Assembly (NCBI GenBank): GCA_002375765.1
Contig: DFMV01000081.1
Span: 1-64,000, forward strand
Direction: 5' to 3'
Length of the DNA: 64,000 bases
DNA from: Rhizobiales bacterium UBA3584
Lineage (GTDB): Bacteria; Pseudomonadota; Alphaproteobacteria; Rhizobiales; Devosiaceae
Program-made: the position numbers and the translations under genes
In this document: piece by piece, positions 46,695 through 55,436 of the stretch
How the letters are laid out: each line of letters begins with the position of its first letter
Position numbering within the stretch: position 1 is the first letter of the stretch
The notes under the pieces: generated by a model
The model's input: only the letters and a program-made list of their open reading frames with translations
Databases searched by the model: none
What the model was told of the DNA's origin: nothing

Positions 46695-47860
46695 CAGCCG
46701 GCCCTCCGCATTGTTCCCGCATCGCGATCGGCCGCCATGCGCTCGACAACTTGCTCTGGAAACTCGAATGCTGGATAGCCTGCTGCGGCTATCGCCTCGC
46801 GTGCAGCTTTCGCACTCATCGTCTTTTCGGCGACAAAGCTTGCGCTCAAACCGAAATAGAATGGCTTGGGCGGCGGAGCGGTCTCTAGCCGCTCCAGCAA
46901 GCCTTGGACGCGCGGTGCAAGGTCCCTTGTCGAAAGCGCCTGATAGAACATGATCGCTTTGATTTCGTCCGACTCGGCCAGTTTCCAAGCCATCTCCAGT
47001 CGGGCCTCAGCGGTTTCCCCCCGCGCGCCGCTGGCATTGTCGAAAAAGGTCGCGGCTTTGAAGCCGGCATCGGCGAGAAGGTCGGACACCATCATACCGA
47101 GGCCCGCTCCAGCAGTGATGAGAACGACGTCACCAGGGGACTGGACGAGTACGTATCCAGACTCGCGTGCCTGACGTTCGGCTGGCGAGAGCTTGATGTC
47201 GGCAAGGCGTTGCGAGAGGGCAAATGGCCGGTCCCTGTGGCGATATCGGGCGCTCTCATCAAGGGTGGCCTTACAATCGAGGGCCAGAAGCCGCCCTTCG
47301 GCGGTGACGGCCAGGGGATTGATTTCAACCATCATCAGGTCTTCGTTACGGAACATGCGCACCAGATCGGCCGCGAGCCGAGCCAGCCGCGCGACGGCAA
47401 CAGCTGGCGCACCAGCGGAGATAAAAAAATCGACGCATTGGTGAGCGTGTACGTTTGCATCGGCCGGAAGCGACATCGAATGGACGCCGCCCTTCTCCTC
47501 GATATCGATCCCGCCCTGGGCCGAAAACATCAGTGCGGGGGTGCCAGAAAGATCGTCCAAGATCACCGAAAGGTAGAGTTCAGTCTCAAACGCGCTCGCC
47601 GCCTCGATCATCATGACCTGCGGCAGGCCCCGCTCGGCAAGCGCCCCACCTATAACGGTCAGCGTCGCTTCAGGGTCATCACCGGCTTGACGCACAAGAC
47701 CTGCTTTTCCTCGGCCGCCGAACAGCGTCTGGGCTTTGATGATCTGGGATGACGCGATTTCGCCTGTCGTATCGACCCCACGCTCAAACAGACGGGCGCG
47801 CGGCACGGGCAAACCATAGGCCCGCAGCAGAGATTTCGCGTCCCATTCACACAAATCCAT
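46694..47860 (-). CDS. Succinyl-CoA-synthetase-beta-like CoA ligase subunit (SucC/MtkA type)
   Basis: A 388-residue ATP-grasp subunit, the usual SucC length. MDLCEWDAKSLLRAYGLPVP is the standard N-terminus, KAQTLFGGRGKAG the nucleotide-binding segment and MMVEINPLAVTAEG the magnesium/CoA-ligase segment. The C-terminal ligase domain is more divergent than usual: GAGLGMMVSD and NASGARGETAEARLEMAW replace the usual GAGLAMATMD and GG-rich loop. AGGAAAG precedes the ATG, 5 bases after the enolase-superfamily gene stop. Confidence 0.85.
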   Translation of the reverse strand: MDLCEWDAKSLLRAYGLPVPRARLFERGVDTTGEIASSQIIKAQTLFGGRGKAGLVRQAGDDPEATLTVIGGALAERGLPQVMMIEAASAFETELYLSVILDDLSGTPALMFSAQGGIDIEEKGGVHSMSLPADANVHAHQCVDFFISAGAPAVAVARLARLAADLVRMFRNEDLMMVEINPLAVTAEGRLLALDCKATLDESARYRHRDRPFALSQRLADIKLSPAERQARESGYVLVQSPGDVVLITAGAGLGMMVSDLLADAGFKAATFFDNASGARGETAEARLEMAWKLAESDEIKAIMFYQALSTRDLAPRVQGLLERLETAPPPKPFYFGLSASFVAEKTMSAKAAREAIAAAGYPAFEFPEQVVERMAADRDAGTMRRAG

Positions 47861-47865
47861 CTGTT

Positions 47866-48957
47866 CTACTTTCCTAGTACAAGTGTGGAAGACGAGAGCG
47901 TTTCCACACGCTCCCAATCGATGGCGCTGGCCAGATGCAGAGTCGGCGGAGCCCGATAGCGTCCATCTTCGAGATCTAGATCAAAGCGCAGCAGGCTTTC
48001 GGTGAGCGCCTCGTGAAACGAGGCTTCGATGCCCCAGATCGCCGCGCTGTCGGCCCTGGCCGCAAGACGCAGCTGTGCCAGCGCTCCGATGCCGCTTTCG
48101 CCGAAAAGACCGATGACCGCATGGCCGCCGCGCGCCGCAGCGGCTTGGACCATCTCTCCCGCTGCCAAGCTACCACATCGGCCCGACTTGGCGGCAATAT
48201 TGATCTGGCCGAGGTCCAGAAACTGCCCTGCGGCAAGAGGAGAATTGCAGTAGCGGTCCACCACCACGGGAACGCTCGATCCTGGCATCTGGTCGAGGCT
48301 GTTTGCGCGCGGCAGCAACTTGCGCGGATCCTCAACGAAACTCAGTCCGTAACGCTCCGCCAGCCCCATCAGTTCGGTGGACTCCGCCTCGCTATAGGCG
48401 CCATTGGCGTCACCGCAGATTGCAAAGTCTAATCCGACGGCCGAACGAACGGCACCAAGAATGGCGGCATCGACTTCAATGCCTTGGCCGAGTTTAATCT
48501 TGGCAGCACCAAAGCCACGCTTTGCGGCAGCCTCGGCCGCCCGAGCCATTTGATGGGGGCTCCCGCGCGTTACGACCGATGTTGCCGGACCCAAAATCTC
48601 CCGTATTGTCTCCCCGTCGTCTTCATATTGAAGATCTGCAATCAGGGTATCGAGCACGGCGCTAAGAGCGCCCACATCTCGTACTTTATGAATATCTTCA
48701 GGAACGAACCGAGCCGAAGACAGAAGTGGCCACCCGATATCGGCAAAGAGCGTCAGTAGGGCGGCCTGGCTCACACCGTTCCATGCCGGCCGGCATACCG
48801 CTTCGGCGGCCCCTTGCCTGCCCGCACGATCCCAAGCTCGGACGATGAGATAGTCTGCGCTAGTTTCAACGCCACCCGTCGTCCATTCGATCGGCTCCAC
48901 GTATTTCACAGATACGGCGCGAACTTCAGCCCTGACGATGGGGTTCGGCGTGAGCAT
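47866..48957 (-). CDS. Enolase-superfamily enzyme (muconate-cycloisomerase subgroup)
   Basis: About 363 residues. The metal and acid/base residues follow the muconate-lactonising pattern: Lys153 and Lys155 in AKIKLG, Asp183 in GDANG, Glu209 in FVEDP, Asp234 in VVVDRYC and Lys257 in AAKSGRCG. Members abstract the proton alpha to a carboxylate and catalyse cycloisomerisation, epimerisation or dehydration. The open frame reaches GTG 49005; ATG 48957 at MLTPNP starts the conserved region, but the choice is uncertain. Between the binding protein and the CoA ligase genes, it probably isomerises the imported acid before activation. Confidence 0.82.
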   Translation of the reverse strand: MLTPNPIVRAEVRAVSVKYVEPIEWTTGGVETSADYLIVRAWDRAGRQGAAEAVCRPAWNGVSQAALLTLFADIGWPLLSSARFVPEDIHKVRDVGALSAVLDTLIADLQYEDDGETIREILGPATSVVTRGSPHQMARAAEAAAKRGFGAAKIKLGQGIEVDAAILGAVRSAVGLDFAICGDANGAYSEAESTELMGLAERYGLSFVEDPRKLLPRANSLDQMPGSSVPVVVDRYCNSPLAAGQFLDLGQINIAAKSGRCGSLAAGEMVQAAAARGGHAVIGLFGESGIGALAQLRLAARADSAAIWGIEASFHEALTESLLRFDLDLEDGRYRAPPTLHLASAIDWERVETLSSSTLVLGK

Positions 48958-49040
48958 TTCTGGCTTAAGGCTTTCGGGATGGGTTATGGAAAAGGGACAG
49001 AGCACAGCGCCCTGCCCCCATACAGTTCAGCGCACAGACA

Positions 49041-50012
49041 TCAATTGGTCGTTTCACGCGTGGAATCGATGACTTCCTGCCAGCGCGGGATGTTGGTTTC
49101 GATGCGTTCGACGATTTCCTCCCCGGTGGCAAAGATCGGCGAAACACCCATCTGCAGAAGTGCCTGTTGGTAGTCGTCTTGTGAGACCACAGCCTCGATC
49201 GCCGCTTGGAGACGATCAACCACCTCGTCAGGCGTATCTTTGTTGACGACGACGACGGACGGCGTTTCGACCATGGCCGTGTCAATTCCCAGTTCAACAA
49301 CGGTCGGCACATCAGGAAGCACTGCATCGCGCTCCTCGCTCATAAAGGCAAGGAACCGCAGCTCGTCCTCAAAGCCGAGATAGTTCGAGCTCGAGAGGAC
49401 CGCGACATCGATATGACCGCCCATGAGGTCGGCGACCGATGCAGAGCTTCCCTGGAACGGGATGTCCACAGCGTCGACGCCAGTTGCCTGAAACAGGCTC
49501 ACGCCATTGACGTGATGGAAACCGCCCTGCCCAGTATGACCCCAGGAAAATTCCCCCGGGGCTGCGCGCATGGCGTCCAGGAGCTCGTCAAGCGTCTGAT
49601 AGGGGCTATCGGCGGATACCGCGATGGCCGAGGTGAGCTGCGCCATCTGGGCCACGTAGCGGACGTCCTCAAGCGGATCGATCGACTGCTCGCCAAACAG
49701 AGACGTCAGAATAAATGTACCCAGCGACTGATGGGCGAGCTTGTAGCCATCGGCAGGACTTGTGACGATTTCCTGGGCCGCGACATAGCCGCCGGCCCCC
49801 GTGCGGTTGATCGGCGCCACCGGCTGGCCGAGCTCACCTTCAAGTCGGGCCGCAAGTTCACGTGCCACCTGATCGTTGGCGCCGCCTGCCGAAAAAGGGA
49901 TTAGCAATTCGAGCGGACGGTTGGGGTAATCCTGACTCATGGCGGGTGTCGCCACCACAATGGCGGCAGCCGCCATCAATGCGCGAACCCAGGTCTTGCG
50001 TGCAAACGTCAT
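49041..50012 (-). CDS. tctC: Tripartite tricarboxylate transporter substrate-binding protein (TctC)
   Basis: A 323-residue binding protein. The signal peptide ends in PAMS|QDY. YPNRPLELLIPFSAGGANDQVARELAA, cut here to its hallmark FSAGGANDQVAR, and GGHIDVAVLSS are typical TctC segments. GGGAGGAT precedes the ATG. It belongs to the TctAB permease but is separated from it by three enzyme genes, an unusual interleaving that ties those enzymes to the substrate. Confidence 0.92.
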   Translation of the reverse strand: MTFARKTWVRALMAAAAIVVATPAMSQDYPNRPLELLIPFSAGGANDQVARELAARLEGELGQPVAPINRTGAGGYVAAQEIVTSPADGYKLAHQSLGTFILTSLFGEQSIDPLEDVRYVAQMAQLTSAIAVSADSPYQTLDELLDAMRAAPGEFSWGHTGQGGFHHVNGVSLFQATGVDAVDIPFQGSSASVADLMGGHIDVAVLSSSNYLGFEDELRFLAFMSEERDAVLPDVPTVVELGIDTAMVETPSVVVVNKDTPDEVVDRLQAAIEAVVSQDDYQQALLQMGVSPIFATGEEIVERIETNIPRWQEVIDSTRETTN

Positions 50013-50032
50013 ATCATCCTCCCTGATGAGTG

Positions 50033-50074
50033 ATTATAGATCACTACGTTATCTATTAAGATAACAATGTCAAC
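50033..50074 (-). promoter_or_regulatory. Promoter and operator of the tctC transcription unit
   Basis: Read leftwards, a perfect TATAAT (complement of 50033-50038) lies upstream of tctC. The palindrome GTTATCTATTAAGATAAC (50048-50065, 7-bp arms) covers the likely -35 region and is followed by AATGTCAAC (50066-50074). Position and symmetry suit a repressor site, probably the MarR protein of this locus. Confidence 0.65.
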
Positions 50075-50844
50075 TAAATTTCTGTCTTGTTCAGCGCCCG
50101 CTGCATGCCCGATTTCCACTCGCCCTCATCGAGATTGTCTTCGATGGCGTAAATCTCATGAGCTAGCGCGCCGAAGCGGCTGTCTTCAAAACCGGCGATC
50201 ATTGCTTTTTTCGCCAGTCTCAGCGCAGATCGGGGAGCCTCCATCATCTCGGAAACCAGGTCATCGAGTGTGCTGCCGAGTTCAGCTTCCGGGACCACCT
50301 GATTGACGAGCCCCCAGCTTTCGGCGCGCTCGGCGTCAATGGTCTGGCCGGTGAACATCATCTGCTTGGCCCGGCGCAGACCGATGGCGCGAGACATTCG
50401 TTGTGTTGCCCCGACTGTACCCCACCGCGCTTCAGGCGTGCGAAAACTGGCGCGATCCGACGCAATGATGAAGTCGCTGGCCAATGCAATTTCGCACCCT
50501 GAACCAACACAAGCACCATCGACGACACAGATGACTGGCATTGGGAGAGCCTCGATGGCGGCGTAGGCGCGGAACCCCCGAAGGCGCCGGGCGCGAACCT
50601 GATCCTCGTCCAGCGTCGCCCGCTCCTTGACGTCTGCACCTGCGCAAAAAACACTTCCCTCCGCCTCGATGACGACGAGCGAAATATCGCTATCCTCAGC
50701 GAGCGACCTGCAGGCGGCAAAGAGATCGTGCGCAAGCTGGTTGTTGAGTGCGTTGCGGGCGTCAGGGCGGTTGAGCCGCATTCGCGCATAGCTCTTGTCA
50801 CCTTTTGCGACCTTGGAAAGCGTTATGAAATCGAAGGTCTTCAT
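50074..50844 (-). CDS. Enoyl-CoA hydratase/isomerase family protein
   Basis: A 256-residue crotonase. The oxyanion-hole segments are EGSVFCAGADVKERA and VDGACVGSGCEIALASDFI. The two catalytic Glu positions seen in classical hydratases read E-A-R-W (RTPEARWGTVG), so one Glu is retained and the other region is altered; the reaction may be isomerisation or hydration of a CoA ester. It overlaps the CaiB gene by ATGA and is followed by the tctC promoter. Confidence 0.87.
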   Translation of the reverse strand: MKTFDFITLSKVAKGDKSYARMRLNRPDARNALNNQLAHDLFAACRSLAEDSDISLVVIEAEGSVFCAGADVKERATLDEDQVRARRLRGFRAYAAIEALPMPVICVVDGACVGSGCEIALASDFIIASDRASFRTPEARWGTVGATQRMSRAIGLRRAKQMMFTGQTIDAERAESWGLVNQVVPEAELGSTLDDLVSEMMEAPRSALRLAKKAMIAGFEDSRFGALAHEIYAIEDNLDEGEWKSGMQRALNKTEI

Positions 50845-52046
50845 ATGGCGCCTTCCTGTTTGAGGTTGGAAATGCGGGCAGCGTCATAGCCCAACAGGTC
50901 TGTAAGTATCGCGTGGGTGTGCTCCCCCAGAAGCGGGGGACGCGCAAAGCCCGGTTGATCGAACCCATCGAATTTGAACGGCAGGGGCAGCCCTTTGAAG
51001 GCGCCGGCTACGGGGTGATCGAATTCGCGCACCATCTGGCGCGCCGCCGTATGGGCGTCGGCCAGCACTTCGTCGATATCTCTCACTGGGCCACACGGCA
51101 CGCCATGAGCGTCGAGCCGCTCCATTACCGCGTCGCGGGGCCACCGAGCGATGGCTTGCGCCAGTTGAGGCATGATCTCGTCGCGGTGCTCAACCCGTGC
51201 GCTATTGTCCGCAAATCGAAGATCTGCTCCCCAAGCTTCTATTTCGAGCGCGCGGCAGAGCGGAATCCAGTGCTGATCCGCACCTGTTATGTGAACGTGC
51301 CCGCCATCGGCGCATGCAAATGTGGCCGAGGGCACTCGGCCGGGGTGTTCGGTACCCAACCGCTCCGGTACTTCTTCAAGGGCAAAAAACCGGGCCGCAG
51401 CCAAAGTGAGGAGCGAAACCTGCCCGTCCAGCATGCTCATATCGACAAACGCACCACGACCCGATTGCCGCCGTCCGATCAGGGCACTCAAAGCAGCTAT
51501 GGCTATCCAGAGACCCGATGTGAGGTCCGCAACCGGCAGCCCCGCCTTGACTGGACCGCGGCCTGCCTCGCCGGTGAGACTCATCAGCCCGCTCATGGCC
51601 TGAAAAACCGTATCGTAGCCCTTGCGGCTCGAGAGCGGACCATACTGGCCAAAGCCCGTGCAGGAGAGATAGACGAGAGCGGGATTAATTGGTTCGAGTG
51701 CCCGATAGTCCAACCCATAGCGTTCGAGGGCGCCGGTAGGGAAATTCTCGATCACCACATCGGCATGTGCAACGAGATCGCGAACCAGAGCTTGTCCTTG
51801 AGAGCTCTTGAAGTTGACCGTCACCGATTCCTTGGAGCGGTTGCAGGCATAGAAATAGGCACTGCGCTCGCCCTGACGATCGGGATCGCCTTGGGCAAAA
51901 GGCTCGTAGGTTCGCGTTTCGTCACCACCCTTGGGGTGCTCGAGCTTTATCACCCGGGCACCCAGTTCGGCCATGATCATGCCCGCAAAGGGGCAGGCCA
52001 GAACGCGGCCCAGTTCGAGAACGGTTATGCCTTCAAGCGGTCTCAT
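50841..52046 (-). CDS. CaiB/BaiF-family CoA-transferase
   Basis: A 401-residue class III CoA-transferase. MRPLEGITVLELGRVLACPFAG is the usual N-terminus (first 20 residues only considered), and the catalytic Asp is expected in VDMSMLDGQVSL. SCTGFGQYGPLSSRKGYD is typical. It moves CoA between two carboxylates, e.g. from succinyl-CoA to the pathway acid. It is coupled at both ends by ATGA overlaps to the two enoyl-CoA hydratase genes. Confidence 0.92.
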   Translation of the reverse strand: MRPLEGITVLELGRVLACPFAGMIMAELGARVIKLEHPKGGDETRTYEPFAQGDPDRQGERSAYFYACNRSKESVTVNFKSSQGQALVRDLVAHADVVIENFPTGALERYGLDYRALEPINPALVYLSCTGFGQYGPLSSRKGYDTVFQAMSGLMSLTGEAGRGPVKAGLPVADLTSGLWIAIAALSALIGRRQSGRGAFVDMSMLDGQVSLLTLAAARFFALEEVPERLGTEHPGRVPSATFACADGGHVHITGADQHWIPLCRALEIEAWGADLRFADNSARVEHRDEIMPQLAQAIARWPRDAVMERLDAHGVPCGPVRDIDEVLADAHTAARQMVREFDHPVAGAFKGLPLPFKFDGFDQPGFARPPLLGEHTHAILTDLLGYDAARISNLKQEGAI

Positions 52047-52777
52047 GCCGACTGCTCGCGATAGCTGCGCATGCGGGCATTTTCTTTTTGCCCCAGTGCG
52101 ATCCCCTCGAGCAGCGGAATGTCAGCAACTGCATAGAGAAGCTTTTTGGAGGCCGACACCGCCATAGGTGCGGCGGCAGAAATCTCCCCGGCCAAGTCTC
52201 TAGCCCGTTCAAGTGCACCGCCAACGGGAACGCATTCGGACGCTAGACCCAGCATCAAAGCTTCGTCGGCGGCCACGCGGCGACCTGTTGCGACCAATCC
52301 GAAAGCGGCCTTGCGGCCCACATGCTTGACCAGCGAAGCCATGACAATGGCCGCAACGATCCCGTGCTTGACTTCAGGATAGGCAAAGATCGCATTTTCG
52401 TCAGCAACGACGTAGTCGCAGGCGAGCGCCAGTCCGGCTCCTCCCCCCATGGCGAAGCCATTGACTGCCCCGATGACTGGCGTGCTCATTTGTGGGATCA
52501 CCGCGTGCAGGCGGGCTGTGAGCCTGGCCCGTTCTTCGACACGATCGGAGTTGTCGGGCGTAAGAGTTTTGAATTCGGAGGTGTCGGCGCCAGCGCAAAA
52601 GCCGCGCCCCGCTCCGGTAAGAACGACAGCGCGCACGCCATCGTTGTCGTCGGCCTCTTCAAGTGCGGCCACCAGAGCGCGGGTCAATTCAAAATCAAGC
52701 GCATTAAGCTTATCGGGCCGGTTCATCGTCAGAATGCGAACGGAACCATCGTCGCGCGTGGCGAGCACGTCACTCAT
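52043..52777 (-). CDS. Enoyl-CoA hydratase/isomerase family protein (second)
   Basis: A 244-residue crotonase with GAGRGFCAGADTSEF and GAVNGFAMGGGAGLALACDYVV, the two oxyanion-hole segments. It differs clearly from the 50074 copy, so the pathway probably has two CoA-ester hydration or isomerisation steps. Its ATG directly follows the stop of the nitronate-monooxygenase-like gene (TAGATG). Confidence 0.9.
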   Translation of the reverse strand: MSDVLATRDDGSVRILTMNRPDKLNALDFELTRALVAALEEADDNDGVRAVVLTGAGRGFCAGADTSEFKTLTPDNSDRVEERARLTARLHAVIPQMSTPVIGAVNGFAMGGGAGLALACDYVVADENAIFAYPEVKHGIVAAIVMASLVKHVGRKAAFGLVATGRRVAADEALMLGLASECVPVGGALERARDLAGEISAAAPMAVSASKKLLYAVADIPLLEGIALGQKENARMRSYREQSA

Positions 52778-53770
52778 CTATGCAAACTCTCTCCTTGAGG
52801 GGACTGATTGGGGGAAGCGGGAAAGCCGCGCGATGGCGGTTTCCAGTTCCTCGGCCAGACGGGCCATTACGTCCGCAGCAGGGGGGATATCCGAAATTAG
52901 ACCGGCCGATTGACCGGCCTCGATCTTGCCCATCGCCACGTCACCATGAAGTGCGGCCTGCTTGAGGCTTGCGCCCGAGAGCAATTGCTTCCAGCGTTCG
53001 GGATCAGCTGCCGGGAGCCCTGCGGCCTCGGCAGCCAGAACTGACGCCGTAAAATCATTGCTCACGCAACGCACAGGCAGATTGCCGCGGCCGGCCAATA
53101 CCGTATCAGCGATATCGGCATGCGCCACGGCACGCTTGTAATTGTCGTGGACGCCGGCCTCGCGAGTCATGAGGAACCGCGTCCCCAACTGCACTGCCTC
53201 AGCGCCCAGCGCCAGTAGTGCCGCGATGCCACTGCCATCGGCCACGCCGCCGCCAGCGACGACGGGGCAATCGACCAGCCCGAGAATCCGACGGACGGCG
53301 ACTAGCGTGCTCACGCCATTGTCGGGCGGATGCCCCCCGGCTTCGGTTCCCACAACGATTACGCCATCGGCTCCCTGCTCGGCAGCTTTTTCGGCGTGTT
53401 TTGCAAAAGCGGTCACGTGCAGCCACAGGCTGCCCAGGTCATGAAAGCGCTTAAGATGCTCACCTGGTGCGCCCTGTGAAGCAATAATTACAGAGGGCCG
53501 GGCATCTGCGACGATATCGAGGATTTCTTCGACGCCCTTGCGATAGAGCGGCACGTTAACGCCCCACGGCCGATCGGTGGCACTGCGCAATTGGACGAGT
53601 GCCGAGCGCAGATCATCTGGCCGCATCGGGCCAGCAGCAAGAATGCCCAAACCGCCGGCGTTGGATACCGCGGCCGGCAGAGCCACGTTGGACGACGCCC
53701 AGCTCATCCCGGCTTGAATAATGGGGTAGTCGATCCCCAAACGCTGCGAGAGCGGGGTCGAGACAGCCAT
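52778..53770 (-). CDS. Nitronate monooxygenase / FMN-dependent TIM-barrel enzyme (2-nitropropane dioxygenase family)
   Basis: A 330-residue FMN enzyme. PIIQAGMSWASSNVALPAAVSNAGGLG at the N-terminus (characteristic part QAGMSWASS), GTEAGGHPPDNGV and the phosphate-binding PVVAGGGVADGSG are family marks. Related proteins oxidise nitronates or are enoyl-ACP reductases of the FabK type. In a CoA-ester operon an enoyl reductase-like role is possible; a nitro compound such as 3-nitropropionate is the other option. The start overlaps the MarR stop (TAATG). Confidence 0.87.
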   Translation of the reverse strand: MAVSTPLSQRLGIDYPIIQAGMSWASSNVALPAAVSNAGGLGILAAGPMRPDDLRSALVQLRSATDRPWGVNVPLYRKGVEEILDIVADARPSVIIASQGAPGEHLKRFHDLGSLWLHVTAFAKHAEKAAEQGADGVIVVGTEAGGHPPDNGVSTLVAVRRILGLVDCPVVAGGGVADGSGIAALLALGAEAVQLGTRFLMTREAGVHDNYKRAVAHADIADTVLAGRGNLPVRCVSNDFTASVLAAEAAGLPAADPERWKQLLSGASLKQAALHGDVAMGKIEAGQSAGLISDIPPAADVMARLAEELETAIARLSRFPQSVPSRREFA

Positions 53771-54318
53771 TACATCGGCTCCGTCTCAAAAAGGCTGGAC
53801 GGCTCGGGCGTTTGAAGGTCGTCCTCGGCCACATGTCCCTTGAGATCGGCAAGCAGTTCAAGCGAACCGCGGGTCGCCTTTTCCATCAGCGCCATGAACT
53901 GAAGTCGCTCGTCGTTAGTAAGGTAGGCGAGCATGCGACGATTGCGCTCACGGCTGGTTTCGAGCACCTGCCGAACGACCGCCTTGCCATCCTCGGTAAG
54001 CCTGAGCAGTGTACTGCGTTTGTCGCGCGGATTATCCTGGCGAGCGATCAGCAAGCGCTCTTCGAGCGCTGCAGTCGTCCGGCTCATCTGGCTCTTTTGC
54101 ACGCCGGCGCGCTGAGCGAGCACGTGAAGTGGCGCAGCGCCAAGGTAGTCGAGCACCGCAAGAGCTCGCCAATCATGCATATTGAGTTCGAACTGCGGCT
54201 TGATGTCGAGCAGCGCGATGCGCGTTGAAACTCCTGCTAGCCGCTGCAGATTGTAGGAAAAGAGATCGCGAATGTCGCCGCTCTCACCACCAATCCCGTC
54301 TTTTTCTGTCCCTGCCAT
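53770..54318 (-). CDS. MarR-family transcriptional regulator
   Basis: A 182-residue regulator with recognition helix LAQRAGVQKSQMSRTTAAL and wing DNPRDKRSTLLRLTEDG. It heads the leftward operon NMO-ECH-CaiB-ECH and is divergent from the lyase-ligase operon. MarR proteins in CoA-pathway loci often respond to CoA thioesters. Operator-like repeats lie in the 176-base divergent gap and again before tctC. Confidence 0.9.
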   Translation of the reverse strand: MAGTEKDGIGGESGDIRDLFSYNLQRLAGVSTRIALLDIKPQFELNMHDWRALAVLDYLGAAPLHVLAQRAGVQKSQMSRTTAALEERLLIARQDNPRDKRSTLLRLTEDGKAVVRQVLETSRERNRRMLAYLTNDERLQFMALMEKATRGSLELLADLKGHVAEDDLQTPEPSSLFETEPM

Positions 54319-54376
54319 CTGAGCTGCTCTCCGTTACGACATCCTTGCGTTGGTGGTTTCACAGACCCGTGCCAAT

Positions 54377-54462
54377 GTCTATCAGATAGATGTCGCTTCG
54401 TTCAAACCGGTTGTAGTTATGAATGATATGGTTGACATTATCTACTACTTTTTTCAATGTCA
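54377..54462. promoter_or_regulatory. Divergent MarR/lyase promoter with three inverted repeats
   Basis: TCTATC-A-GATAGA (54377-54389), AACCGGTT (54404-54411), and TGACATT...AATGTCA (54433-54439 and 54456-54462, perfect 7-bp arms 16 bases apart). TTGACA at 54432-54437 is a consensus -35 for the rightward operon. Confidence 0.6.
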
Positions 54463-54494
54463 CCTCAGATTTCGAGCCGGAAGTGGAGTGAAAC

Positions 54495-55436
54495 GTGGCG
54501 ATGGAGCGGGATGTCATCCTCAACGAGTGCTTTGCACGCGACGGTCTGCAAAACGAATCCCATTTCGTGGAAACCGCCACCAAGATCGCCCTGATCGATA
54601 GCTTCACTTCACTAGGATTTAGACGCATCGAGGCCACCTCCTATGCAAACCCCGAACGCGTGCCGCAATTTGCCGACGCAAGCGAGGTGCTCGCCGGGAT
54701 GCAGCGCGGCCGAGGAGTGTTATACAAAGCCAGCTGTGGCAATGTTCGCGCCGTGGAACGCGCCAATGCCGACTTTGACTTAGGTGCAGGGCCGAACGAG
54801 ATTAGTCTTCTCGCCTCGGCTAGCGAAGGTCATTCCAAAAAGAACCTGAACGCCACAAAGGCCGAGCAGTGGGCGCGGATTGCTGCAATGGTTGAGACGG
54901 CAGGCGGACGCTACAACCTTGTCGGATCACTGTCTGTTGCCTTTGCCTGCCCGTTCGACGGTCTTACATCACCCGACGTCGTTACACAGGATTGCGCGCG
55001 ATTTGCCGATCTGGGTGTAAAGACCATCAGTCTCGGTGATACCATCGGCGCGGCGACCCCGGACCGGATCGAGGCCATGTTTGAGTGCTTGGTCGCAGCC
55101 CATCCGGACCTAATATTTGTTGCCCACTTCCATGATACGCGCGGGCTGGGGCTCGCCAATTGCCTCGCCGCCTATCGGACGGGCTGCCGGCACTTCGATT
55201 CTGCATTTGGTGGTGCAGGGGGACATCCGGCCAACATACAATACGGCAATGGCTACACCGGCAACGTGGCGACCGAGGATCTGGTGAACATGTTCGAGGC
55301 CATGGGCATTCGCACCGGAATCGATCTGGCCAGGCTTATCGATACTGCCCGCACCTGCGAGGCGGCAGTCGGACGCGAGCTGTACGGCAAAGTAACACGC
55401 ACCGGCCTATCTCCTTTCTTGGGAGCGGCGCAATGA
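54495..55436 (+). CDS. HMG-CoA-lyase-family protein with altered active-site loop
   Basis: A 313-residue TIM-barrel lyase. ECFARDGLQNES carries the metal-binding Asp, and the other ligands are in AHFHDTRGLGLAN and GNVATEDLV. The loop that holds the essential Cys in HMG-CoA lyase (GGCP) reads GGHPAN here: His244 replaces Cys, and the following APGA is absent. It may cleave a different 3-hydroxyacyl- or citramalyl-type CoA ester. GTG 54495 follows GGAG at good spacing; ATG 54501 is an alternative. It overlaps the ligase gene by ATGA. Confidence 0.87.
   Translation: MAMERDVILNECFARDGLQNESHFVETATKIALIDSFTSLGFRRIEATSYANPERVPQFADASEVLAGMQRGRGVLYKASCGNVRAVERANADFDLGAGPNEISLLASASEGHSKKNLNATKAEQWARIAAMVETAGGRYNLVGSLSVAFACPFDGLTSPDVVTQDCARFADLGVKTISLGDTIGAATPDRIEAMFECLVAAHPDLIFVAHFHDTRGLGLANCLAAYRTGCRHFDSAFGGAGGHPANIQYGNGYTGNVATEDLVNMFEAMGIRTGIDLARLIDTARTCEAAVGRELYGKVTRTGLSPFLGAAQ

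Noticed and set aside
50913..52064. 383-residue forward frame
   Set aside because: It is antisense to the CaiB gene, a common shadow in GC-rich coding DNA; its composition shows no domain.
54431..54462. TGACATT...AATGTCA as a Rho-independent terminator with the TTTTTT run between the arms
   Set aside because: The T-run is inside the loop, not after the stem, and the site is a divergent promoter; an operator is the better reading.
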